Shown: one piece after another, positions 10,601 to 19,991 of the stretch
Layout: each line of letters begins with the position of its first letter
How positions within the stretch are numbered: position 1 is the first letter of the stretch
Source: Rhynchopus sp. YZ270_cl-10
Lineage: Eukaryota > Euglenozoa > Diplonemea > Diplonemida > Diplonemidae
Direction: 5' to 3'
DNA length: 64,000 nt
NCBI GenBank assembly: GCA_964035575.1
Contig: OZ037840.1
Span: 1,178,001 to 1,242,000 of the forward strand
The notes under the pieces: generated by a model
The model's input: only the letters and a program-made list of their open reading frames with translations
Told to the model about the DNA's origin: nothing
Databases searched by the model: none
Position numbers and translations under genes: made by a program

Positions 10601-13430
10601 CGTAATCCGCCACCACCATTGTAGCAGCCTCCAGTCCACCATCCACCGCCACCCCTACTTGGCGACCAGGGAGAAGCTTGTCCCGCGCCTGCGTCCGGAC
10701 TGATCCCACTTCAATCTTGCTCACCACCCGACGAAGTGTGTTGCCTGCAGATATGGGGCGGACATCCGTTTCACCTTTCTTCAGGGCGACGAGCGTGGCT
10801 CCGGCAAGAAATTCTGCTGCCTCAGGTGGGGCCTGGCCTCTTCGCAATAGGTCCAGGACTAGCGTCATGAGGGGGAGGAGGTTGAGGTCAGGGTGTTTGA
10901 CCATCCATTCCTTCAAATGGTCGCCCCTGAGACCGAATGGGCCTGGTGATGATCCCTTCGACATGCTCTTGATGGCCTTCAGGGCGTCGATGGGCTTCAG
11001 GGGTTCGAGGGCAACGTGCGCAGTGGTGTTTGCCACCTGTGGGGCCTCCTCCGGGTGCTTCGCCCTCAGCTTCGCTGTCGTCTCTATCGTAACGGACGCA
11101 GTACCGCCTTTGTGGAGACGACTCATCCCTGCTGCGAGCCTACCGTTCCGGACTTCAGTGACACACGCTTTCTCCCTCTCCTCCTTCGTCGGCTCCTTCC
11201 GCTCCTTGCCCGGCCCACGCCCAGGAAGAGATCGAGTCGCTGCAGACCACATCGCCGCAATTTCCCCCTGCGACCACTCCGTCACCTCCGCCTCCCGCTG
11301 TGCCACCACCTTCTTGCTGATGTTCGCACCTCCCCGTTTTCTGGACAACACGAGTTTTGCGAACATGCAAAGCCTCTTCCAGCTGTTCTCGTCGTTGCAG
11401 CCAGCTACGTCTTCCAACACCTTCGCGAACTCCACCGCCGCCGCCCGGTCAATCGCTTTGGGCACGGTGTCGTGGGTCGGGATGGGTGCTGCCGCGATCT
11501 CATACCAGTCCGGCATGTCGCGGTCGTCCACTTCCTGCGCCGGTGTGCGGATGGTGGGTGACGGGCGTGGCACCGCCTGTACCAGCCTCGAGCATTGCAG
11601 GCACGTCTCGTTCTTCGCTGCTCGGATGCCGTCACACACACCACATTGACCCAGGCCGAACTTCCGCAGAGTGTCGTGCGGAATGTGGTCTCCCTCTGCT
11701 AGGTGGCCAGCGATATGTGCGCGTAGCCCTGGACCGGATAAGGGGATGTCCCGGTGGAACCGGCTTCCCTGGCAACACGGTACTGGGCAGTAGAGGAGGG
11801 GGGAGTCCCCTTCCAGTGGAGAAGTCGCGTCCTTCGTCATGCCGGGAATCGGAGACACCGCCAGCCGGGATGGGATGAGCTCTGCAATGGGGGCGGCATT
11901 GGCTAGTGCGGAAGCCTGTGCCGGGTCCATCTGCACCTGCTCGTAGTGTTCCCCAATCAGCGATATCACCCTCACCTCCCGTGGCTTCTTCTTTTGTGTC
12001 TTCTTCTTCGACTGGCGTTCCCTGTTCACCACCACCATGGGGCACGCCCCCGGCTGCACAACCAGGATCGTCAACGACCATGTCATGGCTATGTGGTGTA
12101 GCGTCAGCAGGTCACCCCAAGCGTCTCCTTCCACCCCTGCCACCCACGTGGAGAATTCAGCCTCCGTGTCGAAGTGTCTTCTGAGGCCGCGCTTCTTCTC
12201 GGTCGTCAACGCACTCCTGGCCAGCTCTTTGCGTTCGTTGGCTACGTCCAGGTAACTGCCCATCTTGCCCATGAGGGAGACGTACATGCAGTTCCCTTGC
12301 ATGTCGTTGGCGATGCGCTTCCCTCCATTGCGTTCTAGCAGCGCATCGACCTCCGCCTTGCCCAGTACATTGCCGTCATCTGCCCCCCCACGCATCGCCC
12401 CTGGCTCCATTCGGACTGTCCCCTGCTTACGGCTCTGCCACCTCTCAGCACTCCTCTTGTAAATGAGAAAGAAGCGCCGGCTGCGTCTCCTCCAGTGCCT
12501 GCGGTACCGTCTGGGCCGCCTCGGTGGGAAGAGCAGCCCTGACACCATCACAGCCATGACCAGCGCGTAGACCCACATAGCCCCCACAATTGTGGTCCAC
12601 CTGGCCACCTGCTCGTATGACGGTAACATTGTCTGTGTGACGGGGAACCACTGCAGGATCTCGTCCATCATGGCCACCAGCCCTTGGGAGTGCCGCCACA
12701 GTATCAGGGGTTGAGCCGACGTTCCTGCCCTGCTTACCCATCCCCTGGGCCCCTTCCCGCAGCCCCCACCACCCCAACTAGGATCACCAGAACTGTTGCC
12801 GCGTCTGTAGCTGCTGTTGCTGTTGCTGCTACGGTTGCTGCTACAATTGCCCTCGTTGTGGTTGCTGCTGCTGCCTCCGTCACCTTCCCCTCCCTCCCCT
12901 TCACTGCGCAGCCGGGGTGATACTGGGGCCCCTCCCAGGACTCCAAGGGGTTCATTTCTGCTGCTATCACAGTTGCAGCTACTGATGTGGTTGGGCATCA
13001 AGTGCCTCTTTTTGGGGTTATTATGGGGGGGAGGGGGGTGTGGGTTGCTATGATAACAGTTCCTAGTGCTGTTACTGTTGTAGCCTCCACATGTGTTGCT
13101 GTTGCCTCTGCTGCCGCCGCGATTGGCGCCGCTGCAGCTGTTGGTGATGGTGCTGTTGCCGCCGCTATTGCTGCTGCCACTGCTGCTGTTGCACCTGCTG
13201 CCGCCGCGACTGATGCTGCTGCTGGAGTTGCTGCTGCCGCTGCCGTTGATGCTGCGGTTGGTTCTGCAGCTGCTGTTGTTGATGCTGCTGCAGCTGCTGC
13301 CGCCGCGAGTGATGCTGTTGCTGCTGTTGTTGATGCTGCTGCTGGTGCTGCAACTCACCCTACCCCCGTCTGCATCCAAGGCTCCACACAGGAGCACCAC
13401 AGCCCATATCTGGGCTCTCCACCTGCCCAT
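7617..13430 (-). CDS. RLE-type LINE polyprotein (RT, endonuclease, two OTU-like domains)
   Basis: Intact 1937-aa reading frame. Residues 25-230 are a Ser/Asn/Gly low-complexity region encoded by triplet repeats. A hydrophobic membrane-like stretch lies at ~281-301, followed by an Arg-rich run. ~370-500 looks like an OTU cysteine protease (DMQGNCMYVSL, WGDLLTLHHIA, GEHYEQV). ~548-577 is a C2H2 finger (CPVPCC, HIAGH), then a CxxC pair at 596-616. Reverse transcriptase is ~810-1090 with GAQQGDPAGP and the catalytic YLDDG at ~1043. A CCHC knuckle (CRQCGQAM, DHIFAC) lies at 1373-1390. A PD-(D/E)XK-like endonuclease (PADLFL, AIDVTV, then KRGKHQ) lies at 1430-1485. A second OTU-like domain is ~1655-1780 (VGDCAFDAV, SWADVTAL, GHYSPLV), then a Cys/His-rich cluster at 1800-1865. 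CCHC plus restriction-like endonuclease after the RT is the layout of R2/NeSL-type LINEs, which copy RNA into DNA at a nick. The start is the first Met; Met 254 is an alternative that would drop the low-complexity region. Confidence 0.9.
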   Translation of the reverse strand: MGRWRAQIWAVVLLCGALDADGGRVSCSTSSSINNSSNSITRGGSSCSSINNSSCRTNRSINGSGSSNSSSSISRGGSRCNSSSGSSNSGGNSTITNSCSGANRGGSRGNSNTCGGYNSNSTRNCYHSNPHPPPPHNNPKKRHLMPNHISSCNCDSSRNEPLGVLGGAPVSPRLRSEGEGGEGDGGSSSNHNEGNCSSNRSSNSNSSYRRGNSSGDPSWGGGGCGKGPRGWVSRAGTSAQPLILWRHSQGLVAMMDEILQWFPVTQTMLPSYEQVARWTTIVGAMWVYALVMAVMVSGLLFPPRRPRRYRRHWRRRSRRFFLIYKRSAERWQSRKQGTVRMEPGAMRGGADDGNVLGKAEVDALLERNGGKRIANDMQGNCMYVSLMGKMGSYLDVANERKELARSALTTEKKRGLRRHFDTEAEFSTWVAGVEGDAWGDLLTLHHIAMTWSLTILVVQPGACPMVVVNRERQSKKKTQKKKPREVRVISLIGEHYEQVQMDPAQASALANAAPIAELIPSRLAVSPIPGMTKDATSPLEGDSPLLYCPVPCCQGSRFHRDIPLSGPGLRAHIAGHLAEGDHIPHDTLRKFGLGQCGVCDGIRAAKNETCLQCSRLVQAVPRPSPTIRTPAQEVDDRDMPDWYEIAAAPIPTHDTVPKAIDRAAAVEFAKVLEDVAGCNDENSWKRLCMFAKLVLSRKRGGANISKKVVAQREAEVTEWSQGEIAAMWSAATRSLPGRGPGKERKEPTKEEREKACVTEVRNGRLAAGMSRLHKGGTASVTIETTAKLRAKHPEEAPQVANTTAHVALEPLKPIDALKAIKSMSKGSSPGPFGLRGDHLKEWMVKHPDLNLLPLMTLVLDLLRRGQAPPEAAEFLAGATLVALKKGETDVRPISAGNTLRRVVSKIEVGSVRTQARDKLLPGRQVGVAVDGGLEAATMVVADYVKRNLGKNKVIVLVDYENAFNSIHRSTFLAATRKYLPTISPWIEWCYGRPTSLLHGDDLIQSQRGAQQGDPAGPLLFSLGIKELTEEVKAMPGIDASLWYLDDGTIMGPPEAVGRALKLVQERSLAMGLRVKLAKCEVIALGQQTPRDLAQAGLPVCAHGYPDDGACAACEGKAMKVQYGGFAFLGAPIGDDEFCESYMDKQVKEFAEQLRLLKDLKDVQVGLTLLRQCEGFARMVFYMRAIGHACTHQYLKEYDKEVDAALASLMGDTEGLLPEMARRQAALPCRAGGMGVRRIRDHWTAAAMGSRSGLHELCKVLDPEFQWDAEGWKETATEHNRHVAEADKVDPLVRPATPVRQRELSAGILEEQLRRLYLEGDAADRARMNSLSLPHAGAWLMAPPTWEHHIPPEQFQAVCRIRMHLPLFADGVQCRQCGQAMDARGDHIFACKMGGHRILRHNAVRDFVYSVANEAGLGPTLEPQHLVLGNKKPADLFLSTGVGESRGRAIDVTVWTPTCKSMVQGAAVAKGYTATKAEAAKRGKHQAACIAARITFTPFALETTGGFGPAASTIWTQMLRFAADRKLGSKQEMSRRWAWGMGTTLQRMIGKSAMDRGCLRGDTAGALRERIEVDVAPLPGEDEHFRLPPDHLPPIDYAPDDGLFDIDVSALNPEEPAEHPDPPPCPNPADGSATRPQTFHEELWNTLGMTVPTVTVPFTVGDCAFDAVRWLLREWRDISSGDLRKLAVTRVKQDRDLANSAEPTFGSWVRWMSVEGSPDTRSWADVTALAGLSRALQIVVAVVRADSKTTFLRPAAAPRGAIALLHEGPVGAGHYSPLVVGAVARGMMMKMEPQIPPVEMQCMNTGTLSYMGDRQDRDGEMVTCEGCAAVFEDSIAHWFCSACPLKWCTNEACAGEGAKCAARRRRATTTPSTSTTSQGGSFYNNSNPAPPLAEVEIKEEELDEAFESSRMEMERRSNSNSNSNNNNNSSQGIRPPDG
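13065..13365. repeat. Trinucleotide (GCT/GTT) repeat region in the LINE ORF
   Basis: Imperfect GCTGCTGTT-type triplets on the plus strand. On the coding strand they give the Ser/Asn-rich N-terminus, and in other frames poly-Ala or poly-Gln. Smaller triplet runs occur at 7645-7690 and 12795-12870 within the same ORF. Confidence 0.8.
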
Positions 13431-14084
13431 CTTTCACCAACAGGAAAATAAAAACAAAAAGGACAAGAAAAACAAAAAGAAAACACGTCTCTACCTGCAC
13501 TTCGCCAGAGAGGAACTACTCAACGGCCTTCTCTCTGCCCAGGACACGCCACTAGGAGGCGACAGGTAGGACCCACACAAGGGGGAGAAACAAGTGGGAA
13601 AGGGGAGAAGCAAAGGACAAAACGGGTAGTGTGTAGCAAAACGTGTGTGCCCCATTTTTTTTTTTTTTTTTTTTTTGCATTTTTCTTTTTTTTTTTTTCT
13701 TTTTCTGTAACCTCTCTCTCTTTTACGGCAGGTGACCGGTTGAGGTGATACTTCCGGACTGAGGAAGGGCATTCTTTTACTTTTTTATTTGCCTGGAGGG
13801 GGTACGGGGCGGCCTCTTGTAAGTTTGTTTTTGTTTGTAGTCTTTTGTTGGTTTAGGGGCGTGGCTGACGACACGATGAACCTCCTTGGCTCAAAGCTGT
13901 TAACGACGTCTAGCCAGGCCTGGCTGTACACTCTAGTCTATAAAAGGGGGAGGGGGGGGGAAACGAAAAAGGAAAAGTAGAAAAATGGTGACTCTAGTGT
14001 CTATGTGGCGTTTCGACGACGCGTCTGCACAAGGCTCCGCAGGCGATTGTACAGCTTTGTATGGGCCAGCGCCTTGTCGAAAAA
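13431..14084. other. LINE upstream region; no host gene seen
   Basis: Poly(T) tracts at 13655-13700 lie upstream of the LINE ORF on its strand. A TATAAAAG at 13939-13946 (+) resembles a core promoter and precedes an 89-codon frame at 13985, but that frame runs into dispersed repeat and has no recognisable domain, so I do not call a gene. Confidence 0.3.
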
Positions 14085-14300
14085 TCGAAAAATCTCAAAA
14101 AAAAAAATTTTTTTTTTTCGGGAAAATTTCGACCACTGAGGTGGGTCTTTGGGCACCAAAAAATGCAAAAAAAATGCAAAAATCGGGTGTTTTGACCATC
14201 TGTGGTTACACAAAACACACTTCTGTGTACAAGCCTACACCAATACAGTGGTAATACAAGGCGATTTTTGACCAAAAAAAAATTTTTTTTTTCGCCCAAA
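14085..14300. repeat. Isolated ~180-bp A-type module
   Basis: CGAAAAATCGAAAAATCTC, A and T runs, GTGGGTCTTTGGGCACC and GTTTTGACCATCTGTGG match the tandem modules of A1 (3040-3360, inverted). No element ends are seen around it. Confidence 0.6.
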
Positions 14301-15203
14301 ATCGGGCGTGGTACGTCATAAAATGGCCCAAAAAATCCAAGGAAAACCTTCGATTGGGCAAATTATGAAAAAAATTTTCAAGTCAAATTTTCAACCAAAA
14401 TACGGTCATTTTGTTCACACAGTGATTCTACGTCATGCTAGCTTCCTGTGCAGAACTCCAGCAATTCACCAATGCCGGCATCTATCTTTCCATTATCGCC
14501 ATTGCACTTCGTTCACGCCATTGCACTTCGGTCATTTTGTGCATACCCTGTGACTGTGGTGGCTAGAGAACACGCACATGCAGACCCGTTCCTTGCAATT
14601 TCCAGTGTTGTGTTTATCAATGCATGCATCCAGAGGACCTCTGGTTTACGAAATCGTAGGCACTCCTGTGCAAAAATGAAGTCGGTTTTTGACCCAAAAT
14701 CGGGGTGGGTGGGCCATAATTTGCTCCAAATTTGGCCGAAAATTGGGATTTTTCTGAAAATTTTCATTGTGCCCAGCAAAAATCCTTGATTTTTTGAAGA
14801 ATTTTCCAAAAAATATGCTATACCCCCTATGACTGGACCCAACTCCCCTCACCCTTTTTTTCCCCTAAAAAAGCCCCCAAAATTCCTACCATTTTTACCA
14901 TTTTTACCATTTTTGACCAATTTAGGGTACCTCCATTTTTGAAAAATTCTCTTTTTTTTTTTTTTTCAAAAAGATGGACCTTATAAGCACTGAGGTGCTC
15001 GCCTTGGTGATACGAGGATGGTTTATCTTGTATTTGCGTCTCGGTGACGATGCGCTGCCGGGTGGCCCCATCTTCCCTTTGGTCCGGAGCCACTCTTATT
15101 GCCCCCCACCTCATACGAACTCACACAGGAGTCTGTGTTTTTTTTTCAAGGTGGCTAAGTTCGCGAGGCTTAGGTTCATCTTATGAACTGTTTTTACACA
15201 ACA
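14301..15203. other. Intergenic region upstream of receptor 1
   Basis: Contains AT-rich filler and two TTTTTACCATTTTTACC-like repeats near 14890. A T-rich tract ending TTTTTTTTCAAG (15140-15150) lies just before the gene and could act as a splice or trans-splice acceptor. This is inference only; no RNA evidence exists here. Confidence 0.35.
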
Positions 15204-18098
15204 ATGCACACACTGCCGACCCTGCTGGCAGCACTGCTCCTGCTGCAAGAGACAGGTGCCGCACCTCTGAAGCCCATCCGCCTCCTTGGTGTCTTCAAAA
15301 GATCTGCCCCCATAGCACCGCATCAGAACTGGTGGGGGCCGTTGATCCCGTGCCCCTCCATCGGGGAGTGCTACAAGGGTGGGTATCCTGCGATCGCTGC
15401 GTGGATGGAGTACTATTCAAACCCAGCAGACGTGCGGGGGACAGTCAAGGTGATGACCCCAGACTTCAAGTCGCGCATGATCTTCGGACACCCGCTGGGC
15501 TTGGATCTGAACCACGAGACGTGGAGGCGGCTTGGTGTGGACTTTGCAACGCTGCCTGACGAGCACATGATGAGCAACGCGAAGGACGAGCGTGCGACAG
15601 AGCTGTTCATGGTGAACAGTCCTGCCCCGTTCTGTCTTGCGGGTGTGGTGGTGGATGACCACTTTGCCTACCTGTCCGGTGTTCTTGTGTCGTGGCACGT
15701 GAAGGTTGTGGACGGTGTGACGTTGGGTCTGTTCACCTTGTGGTCGTCGTCGTTTGGCATAGGACAGTCCACCAAGGTCATCTCGCATGAGAAGCTTGTG
15801 CCCATTGTGACGAGACGGCTTCGTGCGTTGGGTGTTGACGTCGTTGTTGCTCTGCGCATTGGTCAAGCAAGTGGGGAAGAAGAACTGACGAAGCTGACCA
15901 CGTATGACATTGATGTTGTTCTGCAGGACAGTGACCGTGACATCAACACCTTTGCCGCAAACGGGACGACAGTGCTTGCTGCACCCGGTTCCCACTCCTT
16001 CGGTGCGTACCCTGTTGTTGCGGTCGACCTTGTGCAGGACGGTGCTGCCTGGAGCTACTCCGTGCACGAGGTGAACCCCTGGAAGAACGACACGCCAAAG
16101 AGCAATGCGGACCCGTTCTACCAGCAGGAGCTGCTGTGGATGCAGACACAGCTTGAGAACGTGGCCGGGAACGACTACACCCTGACGCAGTCCACAGTCG
16201 CGATGCCGGCCACGAACACCGTTGACCTGCGCTTCCCGTGCAGGGAAGGCGAATGCGAGATGGGGAGTCTCACTGCAGATGCGATGCGCGACGAGATGCA
16301 AACGGATATTGCCTTCCACAACGCAGGCATGGTGCGTGGGACGGGCTGGCCTGCAGGCCCTGTGCGGCGCAGCCACATCTGGACAACCTTCCCCTTTGTG
16401 AACACGGCATGTAGGATGAACGTGTCTGGTGCAACTCTGCTTGCAGTCTTCAACCACGGGACGAGCAGGGTGTTTCCCAACGGAACTTTAGACCCCTCGA
16501 ACAAATGGGGCATGTTCCCGCAAGTCAGTGGTATGAGGATGGTTGTGAACCCACAGCTGGAGCCGTTCAAACGTGTCACATCTCTGGACGTGTTTCTGGA
16601 CGGAATGTTTGTGCCTGTGGAGAAGAAACGCTTGTACAGCTTTACAGCACCAAACTACATATCCTTCGGTGGGGATGGCTACGACATGCTTAAGAACAAC
16701 ATCGAAGCCGGTTCACTGTTTTGTCCTACGTACACCATCATCCAGGCTGTGGAGTCATACCTGAAGCGCCAGACATCGATCACACCACAGAAGTACGGGA
16801 GGATTACGTACGACTTCACCACAACGTCCTTGACGATAGTGAACCAGACGAAGTACAACTGCACAGAGAACCAGAAGTACGACGCATACTGGCAGCACTG
16901 CGAGGACTGCCCTGAAGGCTTCTGGCACCCAGACATGGACAGCCCTGCGTGTGTGGAGAAGCTGCCGAGTGAGGTGGACATCGGGATGATCCTTGGCATC
17001 GTGTTTGGTGTTCTTTCTGTGTGTGGGGTCCCGATTGCGTGGAAGATGACAGAGAAGCAGCGCCGCATCAACGCGCTCTTCAACAACAACAAGATTGCAG
17101 AGGAGTGCGCCATTGCGGTTATGGACCTCCGTCTTGGCGACCTTGACTACCTCCACGAGCTGGAGAAGCCGAACACGATTCAGTCTGCGTTTATTGCCAT
17201 CACGAAGCAGATGAAGGTGTACATGGAGTTTATGCCCAAGAACCTCATTGCGAACTGCCAGGTAAGTGAGTCTGATACTTCCGAGACTGAAAAGTCTTGT
17301 GATATGTCCGCGGAGTCGAGTCAGTCACATAGCCTGAAGAGAGGACTGCAAGCGAAGGTAAAGATGAGCACAACCTTCATCAAAACCAAGCAAATCACAG
17401 CATTCACACTGAACAGCAAGGGGCACCTCAAAATCATCAGCGACGACATGCTCACGAAGCACTCGCACTTCATCGAACAGTTCACCACAATCATTACTGC
17501 ACACAAAGGCATTGCCGAGACACTGAGTGGTGACAGGATGCTTGCCACATGGAACACTGTCACCGAAACTGTGAACCAAGCGATGCACTCCTGCAAGGCT
17601 GCACTGGCGCTGCAGAAGACACTCGACAACACAATGTCCATCGGCATCGCAAAGGGTTCTGCACAGTTCGGGCTGTTTGGCGGGGAAGGCACCAAGCGGT
17701 ACGATGTGCTGGGCAGCGTGATCCCGTCTGCCTCGCTGCTGATGGTCCTGAACAAGCAGTACAACACTTCCATCCTGGTTTCGCCCGAGGTGGAAAGGGA
17801 TGGGAACAGCTTCTTCTACTTCAGGATTACAGACTACGTTTGCTACAGGAAGCTGGGAACTTGTTTCGTCCTTGAGCTAGCAGCTGCCAAGGACATGGGC
17901 GGTGATGAGTGGATGTACGACTTGGAGCAGGCCGACCGCATGGACCCCTGCTTTGAGCTGAACACTGCGTGGCACTACTTCATCGAGATGGGCACCATAA
18001 CCAAAGGAGCGGAGGTGACTGGCATTCTGGCGGAGGTGATGCGGAAGAAATGCAAAGGGGCGTACGTCGCGGAATGCGCGTCTCTGGACCTGATCTGA
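15204..18098 (+). CDS. Receptor 1: 5'-nucleotidase-like ectodomain, TM helix, cyclase-like domain
   Basis: 964 aa from the Met at 15204. A Met 7 codons upstream (15183) is also in frame, but the 15204 start gives a signal peptide that aligns residue for residue with the paralogue at 50647. Order: signal peptide 1-20; metallophosphatase-like fold ~22-290; 5'-nucleotidase C-terminal substrate domain ~340-510 (GSLTADAMR, FPQVSGMR, FGGDGYDML); Cys-rich juxtamembrane stretch 550-587 (CEDCPEGFW); TM helix ~593-612; a basic-flanked linker with PNTIQSAFIAITKQMKVY; Ser/Glu-rich linker 687-710; class III cyclase-like domain ~715-885 (LSGDRMLATWN, GLFGGEGTKRYDVLGS). The usual nucleotidase NHE and GHxH metal ligands are not found, and the first cyclase metal Asp and the Asn of the VNxA-type motif appear replaced. 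It is likely a surface sensor rather than an enzyme. N-glycosylation sequons occur in the ectodomain. It has a single exon. Confidence 0.85.
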   Translation: MHTLPTLLAALLLLQETGAAPLKPIRLLGVFKRSAPIAPHQNWWGPLIPCPSIGECYKGGYPAIAAWMEYYSNPADVRGTVKVMTPDFKSRMIFGHPLGLDLNHETWRRLGVDFATLPDEHMMSNAKDERATELFMVNSPAPFCLAGVVVDDHFAYLSGVLVSWHVKVVDGVTLGLFTLWSSSFGIGQSTKVISHEKLVPIVTRRLRALGVDVVVALRIGQASGEEELTKLTTYDIDVVLQDSDRDINTFAANGTTVLAAPGSHSFGAYPVVAVDLVQDGAAWSYSVHEVNPWKNDTPKSNADPFYQQELLWMQTQLENVAGNDYTLTQSTVAMPATNTVDLRFPCREGECEMGSLTADAMRDEMQTDIAFHNAGMVRGTGWPAGPVRRSHIWTTFPFVNTACRMNVSGATLLAVFNHGTSRVFPNGTLDPSNKWGMFPQVSGMRMVVNPQLEPFKRVTSLDVFLDGMFVPVEKKRLYSFTAPNYISFGGDGYDMLKNNIEAGSLFCPTYTIIQAVESYLKRQTSITPQKYGRITYDFTTTSLTIVNQTKYNCTENQKYDAYWQHCEDCPEGFWHPDMDSPACVEKLPSEVDIGMILGIVFGVLSVCGVPIAWKMTEKQRRINALFNNNKIAEECAIAVMDLRLGDLDYLHELEKPNTIQSAFIAITKQMKVYMEFMPKNLIANCQVSESDTSETEKSCDMSAESSQSHSLKRGLQAKVKMSTTFIKTKQITAFTLNSKGHLKIISDDMLTKHSHFIEQFTTIITAHKGIAETLSGDRMLATWNTVTETVNQAMHSCKAALALQKTLDNTMSIGIAKGSAQFGLFGGEGTKRYDVLGSVIPSASLLMVLNKQYNTSILVSPEVERDGNSFFYFRITDYVCYRKLGTCFVLELAAAKDMGGDEWMYDLEQADRMDPCFELNTAWHYFIEMGTITKGAEVTGILAEVMRKKCKGAYVAECASLDLI

Positions 18099-18911
18099 CA
18101 CCTTTACGTGGCCTCCACGACACAGTTCCGTACACAAACACACACACGCTCTGTTTTGCGGTGACTACACGACAATGAAGAAAACGACTTAACTTTGTGG
18201 TTATGGTGAACAATAATATGCTGCAAATAACACAACGCAACGCATTGACTTCACTGTCGCTTATCCTAACATACTCTACACTACACACCACGTGGCAGGA
18301 ATTCGACAAAAGGAACCAGACGTACCATCAAGCGAAGCGAACAGATCTTCCTGCCTAATTCCCGCAAGCAGCGTGTGACGCCCCAATGGATGTTGTGTGC
18401 CAATGGAGACAGCACTGTATGAGTGTCGGCGATGCCGCAGGACTCTATTGTGTTGAGGTGGCGAAAGCTCTGAGTAAATTTAAGACACGCCCCGCTCTCT
18501 TGTCTTTACCAAAGAGTTGGGTGCAGCGAAATGGGAGTTGTAAGGTTCGCAACTCTTGCTCGGAAGGTAGGCGCAAGGTAGGCCGTGCCTGCAAGAGGTT
18601 GCCGTTGACACTACGGGGGAAGCGGTTGGGCTTTCTTGTTTACGTTATTCTAGTCTCCTGAAGTGAACGAAGTGAATAAATGAAAATAAAAACTGATATC
18701 TGAGTTTTAGCTAGCCTGATAAAAAAGAAACGAAATCAGAAAAAGAATTTTTTCGTTGATTGCACCGGATTTTTGTGGAGTGTGTAGGGACAAATCAAAA
18801 ACTTTTCTGTGAATAAGTTGTGTCGTGTTTGTGTCGCTCTCACCAAAAATTCGGGCACAATCAGATAACGTTTTCATTTCCTCCCCTACAACCTTTGCAA
18901 GGCAGTTGTTT
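18099..18911. other. 3' flank of receptor 1; no gene seen
   Basis: Mixed-composition DNA with no supported coding region. A 91-codon frame at 18386 lacks recognisable features. The AATAAA-like GTGAATAAATG near 18673 could be a polyadenylation signal for receptor 1, but it is 570 bp downstream and unproven. Confidence 0.35.
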
Positions 18912-18933
18912 CAAAAAAAAAAAACAAGTAATT

Positions 18934-19991
18934 CACGTATGGCAAATGATAATTTATTATGAGATCTCATAATAAATTATGTGATTATTATGCGCTATTA
19001 TGCGCCCTCATAATAATCGCATAATGCCAAAATAGGCATTAAAGCAGGGGGGAGCAGGGCGCGCGCTAACTTTTCGGAAATTTCCCGAAAAAATGGATAT
19101 CGGGTCCAAAAAAATGTACCTACAGGAAGTATGTGAAGGGGGCAGAAAAATCAGGGTCATGTTACATTTCCGATAAAATCCCGGGCTGTGGTGGGGGATA
19201 TACGGAAAAATGGACAAAATTTTGGTGACTTAAATTTTCACAAAATATGAACCCATACTAGTAAACAAGGGTCATTTTCAGGTCTTTCGGACAGCCAGTA
19301 CACAGTACACAGTACACAGTACACAGTACACAGTACACAGTACACAGTACACAGTACACAGTACACAGTACACAGTACACAGTACACAGTACACAGTACA
19401 CAGTACACAGTACACAGTACACAGTACACAGTACACAGTACCCATTACCGTGACTTCACCGGCCAACACCGGAAAACACCGGCAAACATGGTCAAAATCA
19501 GGTGGAATATACATAAGTACATCATGGGGGGTAGGGAACAGGTAGCGCCGCAGGCGCACGGTACCCAACTTTTTTCTTTTTTCTTTCCCCTTTTCTCTGC
19601 TTTCTTTTGATTGCGCGAGCCGATTGCTCTCCACGGTGGGGTCACATGTGTGTCCAAAAACTATCTGAAGTGCCCTTACTGTGCAATATGGGATTCTCTG
19701 ATTTTCTTAAGGAAATCGTGTAATCAAAAAATTTTTGTACCGCGAAAAAACCTCGAAAAAACCGGGTGTGAGGGTGTGGATTTAGCGCGCGCCCTGGGGG
19801 GGAGAGCAAAAATTTTTGGGCCTGAAAAATTTTTTTTTGTTCCCCGACCCCGCCAATCGTGTGGTGTGCAACGACGTGACGGCACATAATTAGCACATAA
19901 CACCGCATAATTTGCTCATAATAGCGCATAATATCACCGGTATTATGAGATCTCATAATGGCGCATAAAAAATTATCATTTGCCATACGTG
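18934..19991. mobile_element. Non-autonomous TIR element L (CACGT ends, 6-bp TSD)
   Basis: Perfect TIR CACGTATGGCAAATGATAAT at the left and its complement at the right. The flanks carry GTAATT at 18928-18933 and 19992-19997, and the uninterrupted target can be read in J1. Next to the TIRs are arrays of ATTATGAGATCTCATAAT and GCATAATAG-like palindromes. The 1058-bp body has no transposase, holds a CACAGTA array, and shares 19540-19660 with inverted DNA at 56095-56230. The CACG start and 6-bp duplication link it to A1 and A2. Confidence 0.9.
19295..19440. repeat. Tandem array of GTACACA (7 bp, ~21 copies)
   Basis: Uninterrupted CACAGTA units inside element L. Frames running through it are artefacts of the repeat. 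Confidence 0.97.

Larger units (their letters stand above)
5600..13960 (-). mobile_element. Non-LTR retrotransposon (RLE LINE), approximate extent
   Basis: The limits are inferred. The coding part is 7617-13430. The 3' side probably runs through 6215-7616 and perhaps to the G run near 5600. The 5' UTR lies upstream of 13430. No target-site duplication, poly(A) tail or 28S rRNA flank is visible, so ends and target site are not established. The complete reading frame suggests a recently active or selected copy. Confidence 0.4.

Noticed and set aside
8191-11649. Several 100-320-codon frames on the plus strand across the LINE
   Set aside because: They are antisense or frame shadows of the 1937-aa polyprotein, which alone carries recognisable domains.
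15417-16457. 346-codon antisense frame in receptor 1, and a 576-codon one in receptor 2 (50875-52605)
   Set aside because: Both are antisense shadows of GC-rich coding sequence, with Cys/His/Val-rich composition and no domain.
17259-17272. Strong splice donor CAGGTAAGTGAGT in receptor 1
   Set aside because: The frame continues through it and aligns with the paralogue, which lacks the donor. No acceptor in the expected place would keep the frame.
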